From NCBI GenBank assembly GCA_001630475.1, contig KV419431.1, positions 176,089 to 240,088 on the forward strand: a stretch of 64,000 nucleotides of DNA. The letters run 5' to 3'. Within the stretch, counting starts at the first letter, position 1; each line of letters begins with the position of its first letter. The notes under the pieces are model-generated. The model saw only the letters and a list, made by a program, of their open reading frames with translations. It ran no database searches and had not been told where the DNA came from. The translations under genes were made by a program, and so were the position numbers. The DNA is from Sistotremastrum niveocremeum HHB9708 (Eukaryota > Basidiomycota > Agaricomycetes > Sistotremastrales > Sistotremastraceae). Shown here one piece after another: positions 58,830 through 64,000 of this stretch.

Positions 58830-60740
58830 TCATGGGGACGCAACCGGAGCTTTTCTTCGCAAACGCCTTTTGAACAAGACCTGCGCGGTCCTGTCAGGAA
58901 TGCGACTAGGTCCAATCCACGTCTCTTTCGGCAGAAATCCATCAGCGAATTTCACGTCATAGTTCGCAATAATGAACGCCATAATAGCTTTCATCTCTAG
59001 AGTAGCGAAGAAGCGCCCGGGACTACATTTCATCAGTTCCTCATTGCTTCCGCATTGAAGCACCAGACGCACCAAGCATGTCTGCCATGCCCGAAGGCAA
59101 CATAGTCAACGCTAGTCGTGACAAACAAATTCTTCGGATTGTCCCCGTCTTCTTCGGCCATCTTGCTGAATCTAAACCCATCAAACTCTCGCGCGTTGTC
59201 GCCGTATATTGAAGGATCTTGGTGGATGGCGGCTGCGGGAACAGATATCATTGTTCCTTCTGGGACGAATGATCCATCGCAGAAAGTGTGGTCTTTCATG
59301 AGACGGCGATTCATCGAATCTGGGTGACTGGCATCAACATGAGCTCAGGGTCACGGGATGAGGGGACGTACTGGCTCCCAGGCCAATGAGACGCTGGCTC
59401 TCCTTCATGAAGCTATCCAGCTTCTTACATTTTCCCAACGCCTCTTTCGTCCATCCTTGTTCTCGAGTGACGATGATAATCTCCTCTCGAAGAGGTGCAA
59501 TGTACTCGGGCAGTGAGGCGAGAAAGAATAGAGCGTGAGTGAAACTCTGTTCGAGCGATCAGCCGTCGCAGATCAACGGATGAGAGAAAGAAGCGTACCA
59601 TAGCCGTGGTGTTGATTGAGGCGAAGTTGATGGTCAGGAGTCTTCGAGTCAGCATTTCGGGCGTCAAATCATCACCATCTGCTGCATCCATGCACCACGA
59701 AAGCAGGTCGTCCTGGAGGCGTGATCAATATAAACTCTGTTGAACAAGTTAGGCTTGAACTCACCGGCATTTCTTCAGAATCAACGCCCTTCTCATCCAT
59801 CATCCGAAGCCGCTCCTCAATGAGCGGCCTGGTATGTTTCAAAGCTGCTGCTGTCTGTTTGTCCAATTGCCCGAAGAGTCGGGCCACATGTCTACTTTCT
59901 GCTTAGATATATTCATTGGGAAGGCAAATTCACCCACGGTTTCAGGAATTCCGGGAACAGCCCAATGAGACTTGCAGACAGCATCACACCTCTGGCAAAC
60001 TTAATGTTCAGATCTAGGTATTCCTGATTCCGACACAGAGGTTTCCCAACGAAGATACGGTTCGATATGCGTGCCACAATCTGCATGACTGTCTTGAAGC
60101 CTGGAACGGCTACCCATCGGTCTTCGTCATTTCCCGTGTCAGGAACAAGATGCTCGAGCGAATGTTGAATCTCATCAATGACGCGTGGCATGAGGTCTTC
60201 GAGCTTGCGAGTGAGTTGTCCCCGAATGATAGGGAAATGATAGGGGTTTTCAACGACTTCTTTGCCCAAAGTGAAGGTCATCTCAAGCATCTGCAGATAG
60301 GCTTGTAATGAGCCCAAAGTGGACGAGTGATCGCAGTGAGACATACCTCCTGCAGAGCAGCCTCCGCGCTCAATAAATCATCAGATGCTGCCTTGGCCTC
60401 GTCTATCAAAGCTGGCCCCGATAACAACACTTTCCATCGTGAAAGCTGGGGAAGCATGAACGCAGTACCCTTGTACTTGTGGTATCCTTCATGGAGAATG
60501 TGATGTTGATCCACCGTGAATTTGAAGGCAGTCTTGAAAGAGCCGAACCACCCGGAGCTTCCAACAGTGGGCAATTTTATCTAGAAAAAAAATCAACATC
60601 ATTTCAACAACTCTTCAACAGAACTTACTCGTCTGCGCTTGCGAAAAGCGCTAACAGCTGAATAGACCGCAACGCACGCGACGACGAGAAGAGCCCATTG
60701 CTGAGCAGTCAAAATATGCAAAAAATCTGCAGAGGACATG
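58830..60740 (-). CDS. cytochrome P450 (CYP512/ent-kaurene oxidase-like), copy 1
   Basis: ER-anchored monooxygenase. N-terminal helix in MSSADFLHILTAQQWALLVV. After intron 1 comes IKLPTVGSSGWFGSFKTAFK. Further along: VARISNRIFVGKPLCRN, the I-helix region LLTINFASINTTAM, ExxR as KESQR in FMKESQRLIGLGA, the PERF-like segment FDGFRFSKMAE, and the heme loop FGHGRHA, spliced to CPGRFFATLEMK. The Cys codon is split by the intron. It ends RKAPVASP. About eight exons. It is convergent with the DUF6535 gene (61 nt between stops). Family members hydroxylate terpenoids or steroids; the substrate here is unknown. Confidence 0.9.
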
Positions 60741-61182
60741 GCCGTTCAGAGAGCGGATGGGAGTTTGATGCAGATCATGATGGGACGACTGTCTTTATAG
60801 AACAATGCGGCGAAACTGGAAAGAAGAGCTCTCATAGCGCTCAAACCTGGTGTGCTGACCCTTGACCTGACCGATATCCGACCATCAAAAAGCTTACATA
60901 AGCTCTTTCCTCTTCGAACTAATTCCAATCATTTGCTTGTTTCTTAGCCTGGAACCCCGTACGGCAATTTTACCACGAGCAAGGAATATTTCCCTCACGT
61001 AAGCTAGAACTGTACAATAATATCCCATAATACATGCAGGCCAAAGCTCATTACTTGTAGCGTCCCGATACCTTGACCTCTATCTATGATGCAATCTATC
61101 AACATACATATCTGTCGTGAAGTGTCGAATCGGAAGCAGTTTAAGACATAGAAATCTTCTCTCTTCGCGTCATAATGAGTTT
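60741..61182. other. intergenic region between P450 genes
   Basis: Promoter of the first P450 and 3' end of the second. A TATA box lies at 60793-60799; nothing else recognised. Confidence 0.5.
60793..60799 (-). promoter_or_regulatory. TATA box of P450 copy 1
   Basis: TATAAAG on the minus strand, 53 nt upstream of the start codon at 60740. Confidence 0.55.
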
Positions 61183-63102
61183 TTATAGAGGCGGGCTGGA
61201 CGAGAACCGTCGCCGGAATAATAATTGGGCTGATATGTCAGGAATGCAGCTCGCTCCGAACCACACCTCACGAGGTGTGAATCCATCTGAAAATTTGATA
61301 TCAAAGTTGCGGATGATATACGCGAATATGGCCTTCATCTCACTCGCAGCAAAATATCTGCCTGGACTAAAATCGCGCCTGAGTGGTCTATTTGTCAAAC
61401 AGAAATCACGAAGCTCGTACCAAGAATGTTTGCCATGACCGAAGAAAACAAAGTCGGGGCTTGTTGTGACAAAATGATGTGACGCGTCATTATCGTCGTT
61501 CTCTGAATTTCTGCAGAAGCGGAAGCCGTCAAACTCATGGGCATTTTCTCCATAGGCACCGGAATCACGATGGCGCGCTGTGGTGAATACTGAAACGGTA
61601 GCTCCCGCTGGTACAAATGAACCATCGACAAAGGTGTGATTCTTCATCAGGCGACGAGTCATAGTACCTTGACATTGGATCAGTACGGGACTCGGTTGCA
61701 GACCAGACGGACACAAGCTTACTAGCGCCAAGACCAAGCAAACGCTCAGTCTCCTTGAAAAAACTATCCATCTTCAAACACGAATTTATTGCTTCCTGTG
61801 TCCAACCGCCGTCTATAATGGCTTCTTCCACTTCCTCACGCAATGGGGTCACGTATTCGGGTCGAGAAGCAAGTGCATACAGGACATGGGTCAGGCTCTG
61901 ATGGGAGAAATTTCATTCACTGTGATCGAGAGAAAAACGAGGCCTACAATAGACGTCGTGTGCAGTGACGCGAAGTTCACCCCGAGGAGTCTTCGCGTCA
62001 GGTTTCTGGGGGTGGCGGCATCTCCGGTAGCCGCATCTATGCACCAGGAAAGAAGATCGCTCTGCGAACATACTTAAGCGGGATGGCGATAACGATTTGG
62101 TATCGTTTTAACTGACCGGTTTACCCTCATAATTCCTTCCCTTCTCTTTGATTGAAGCGAGACGCTCCTCTAGGATGGAGTGAGTGTGCTTCAAGACTGC
62201 ATCAGTCCTTCTTTCACATGTTCCGAGTACCCAAGCAACAATTCTATGACTTGTCAGCACGGGGGTGGACGAAATGATGATTACATACGGTTTCAAGGCA
62301 TTTGGAAAGACGCCAATGATTGTAGCTGATATCATTACGTCTTCGGCGAACTTGGTAATGAGACGGATGTAATCTGAATTATGGCATAAAGGAGCGCCGA
62401 CGAAGATCCGGTTGGACACTTGAGCAATGATGTGGATCACAGTTTCGAATCCTTTAACTGATATCCATCCTTCTGCGTCTTTTGCCGATTCGGGAATGAG
62501 AGATTTAAAGGCTTGCGGAATTTCGTCTAAGAGATCGGGAATCACGGTTTCGAGGTTTCTGGTCAAGTGAGTTCTGATGATAGTGAGATGATATGGGTTT
62601 GTGTGGATCTCATCTCCAACAGTGTATTGGCTTTGAAGGACCTGAGATGGTGTTGATCAGTCTGTTGACCCCCTTAAGCAGAAACACATGCTTACGTCGC
62701 GGGTCGCATCAGTGGCACTGAGGAGTTCTTCCGAGGCACCTTTGATTTCGTTCACCACGTCTGAACTCGAGAACATGATTCTCCACCCTGTGAGCTCTGG
62801 TATCATGAACGATCTCTCCTTGTACATGGCGTAACCTTCCTCCAAAACACTTCGCTGGTTCAACGCAAACCTGAACGCAGTTATGTAGGTGCCGATGAAA
62901 CCATCGCGTCCCACCATCGGCAGATTTGGCTTTGGGTGCATGTAAGAGAGGGTAAAAGAGACGAGCTCAGGACACTCACTTTGGCTCTCCGGTCTTTGAG
63001 TAGTGCTCTGATCCACGAAACCAACAGGATAGTCACGCTAGTGGCAACCGCGAATTCTCGGAAGCTTGAGGAGAGGGATGAACCGACGAGATCCACATAC
63101 AT
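61183..63102 (-). CDS. cytochrome P450 (CYP512/ent-kaurene oxidase-like), copy 2
   Basis: Tandem paralogue of the P450 at 58830. I chose the start MYVDLVGSSLSSSF at 63102 because TTTATAAC lies about 55 nt upstream on the minus strand; an in-frame ATG at 63222 is the alternative. A membrane anchor follows (VATSVTILLVSWIRALL). Shared blocks: PMVGRDGFIGTYITAFRFAL, VSNRIFVGAPLCHNSDY, LGVNFASLHTTSI (I helix), KETERLLGLGA (ExxR), FDGFRFCRN, and the heme loop FFGHGKHS, spliced to CPGRYFAASEMK. It ends RFSSSPPL. Intron positions match copy 1, including the one through the heme Cys codon. Divergence is large but the frame is intact. Confidence 0.88.
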
Positions 63103-63436
63103 AGTATGTGAAAGGTCTTTGGGCAGACTGAGATGGATATCATGATGCTCGCACGTTATAAACCCGCTGAACACCCCGTTTGTGATCGACCTCTGGAAGA
63201 CTTGGGACCTGGAGCGGAGCAAGGCACCAGTGTGTTAGCCGAGCCGTCCGACGGAGCCGAAGTTTCATCCAGCCCATTCATAGCCGTGATATAAGTATTT
63301 GATGCCGTCTTTCCATAAAATCAGGAATAGATCAAGAAATGTGATAGAATAGCCCGAAACGGATAAAAAGAAAGAGATCAAACGATCACATGTGAATAAA
63401 AATGATATGTTCCTGACCACTCGAGCTACGAGGCGC
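63103..63436. other. intergenic region between P450 genes
   Basis: Promoter of copy 2 (TTTATAAC near 63156-63163 on the minus strand) and the 3' end of copy 3. No other feature seen. Confidence 0.5.
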
Positions 63437-64000
63437 TCAAGGATCATTCCGTTTCCTGAACAGTAACTTGGCGGACATATCGGGTATAAGATTGCCGCCC
63501 AACCATATCACTCGTGGCTGATATCCCTCCGGAAGTTTAACATCATAATTTAATAAAATGGATGCCAAGGTCATCTTCATGATGCTCGCGGCGAGATAAC
63601 GTCCAGGGCTTTTATGTCACGAGACATCAGAGGCACGAAGAAGACCAAACCCTAGGAATTGAACGTACCATGCGTGCTTTCCATGGCCAAATAGGAGAAA
63701 CTCGGGACTCGTGGTGATGAAAGAGTGATTGATTTTCCCCGAGTCAGTCTCGGCTCGTGCACTAAACCTAAAACCATCAAATTCGTGGGCATTCTCCCCG
63801 TAGATGCTAGGGTCAACATGTATCGAACTGGCTGCTACCGATATCGTGGTGCCGGCCGGCACGAATGTCCCATCAGAGAATGTGTAGTCTTCGCGCGTTC
63901 GGCGGGTCATAGAACCTAAGGTGACATAAGAAATCGAATGTTGAGTTTCTTGAAATATATCTTACTGGAGCCGAGGCCTGTCAGCCGTTGCGACTCTTTA
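63437..64000 (-). CDS. cytochrome P450, copy 3 (partial, 5' end beyond window)
   Basis: C-terminal part of a third tandem P450. From the window edge it reads KESQRLTGLGS (ExxR). After an intron comes TRRTREDYTFSDGTFVPAGT, then DPSIYGENAHEFDGFRFSA and the heme loop FGHGKHA, spliced to CPGRYLAASIMKM. It ends LLFRKRNDP. The intron through the heme Cys codon is at the same site as in the other two copies. About two thirds of the gene lies beyond position 64000. Confidence 0.85.

Overview
The window is nuclear DNA of a filamentous basidiomycete, most likely an Agaricomycete. Almost every gene is cut by several introns of about 48-70 nt with GT(A/G)NG donors. Families nearly confined to these fungi are present: DUF6533 and DUF6535 membrane proteins, tandem CYP512/ent-kaurene-oxidase-like P450s, a basidiomycete laccase, paired class 3 lipases and small beta-trefoil proteins. 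I read 24 protein genes plus one P450 cut by the window end. I saw no rRNA, tRNA or CRISPR. The only trace of a mobile element is one possible solo LTR.

Layout. 0.4-2.1 kb: DUF6533 membrane protein (-). 4.9-7.2 kb: two tandem beta-trefoil-like genes (-) within a partly decayed segmental duplication. 8.2-11.3 kb: gene-poor. 11.4-13.8 kb: a third beta-trefoil gene (+) and a GH25 muramidase (-). 14.6-19.5 kb: zinc alcohol dehydrogenase and a mucin-like single-pass membrane protein. 20.8-26.3 kb: two tandem class 3 lipases. 26.9-29.0 kb: CDC6 replication licensing ATPase. 30.0-33.5 kb: two tandem dienelactone hydrolases. 35.8-42.3 kb: laccase, a 6PGDH/HIBADH-type dehydrogenase, nicotinamide riboside kinase and a PLC-like phosphodiesterase. 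43.1-46.8 kb: two tandem arrestin-like genes. 46.9-50.7 kb: a fourth beta-trefoil gene, ribosome assembly factor RSA3 and a second GH25 muramidase. 51.1-58.8 kb: GH16 glucanase, monocarboxylate-type MFS transporter and DUF6535 protein. 58.8-64.0 kb: three tandem P450s.

How the genes relate. Housekeeping genes (CDC6, NRK1, RSA3) are scattered among expanded secreted, degradative and defence-type families. Five families occur as adjacent tandem copies (trefoil, lipase, DLH, arrestin-like, P450). The most suggestive pattern is that beta-trefoil genes sit close to GH25 muramidase genes at two places about 36 kb apart. Both GH25 genes share an 8-nt micro-exon. This could be a duplicated antibacterial/antifeedant module, which is an inference from position and family only.

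Exon models were built by hand from splice consensus, reading-frame continuity and paralogue comparison. Where I summed the exons (both GH25 genes, the 4.9 kb and 11.4 kb trefoils, ADH and CDC6) the totals are multiples of three.
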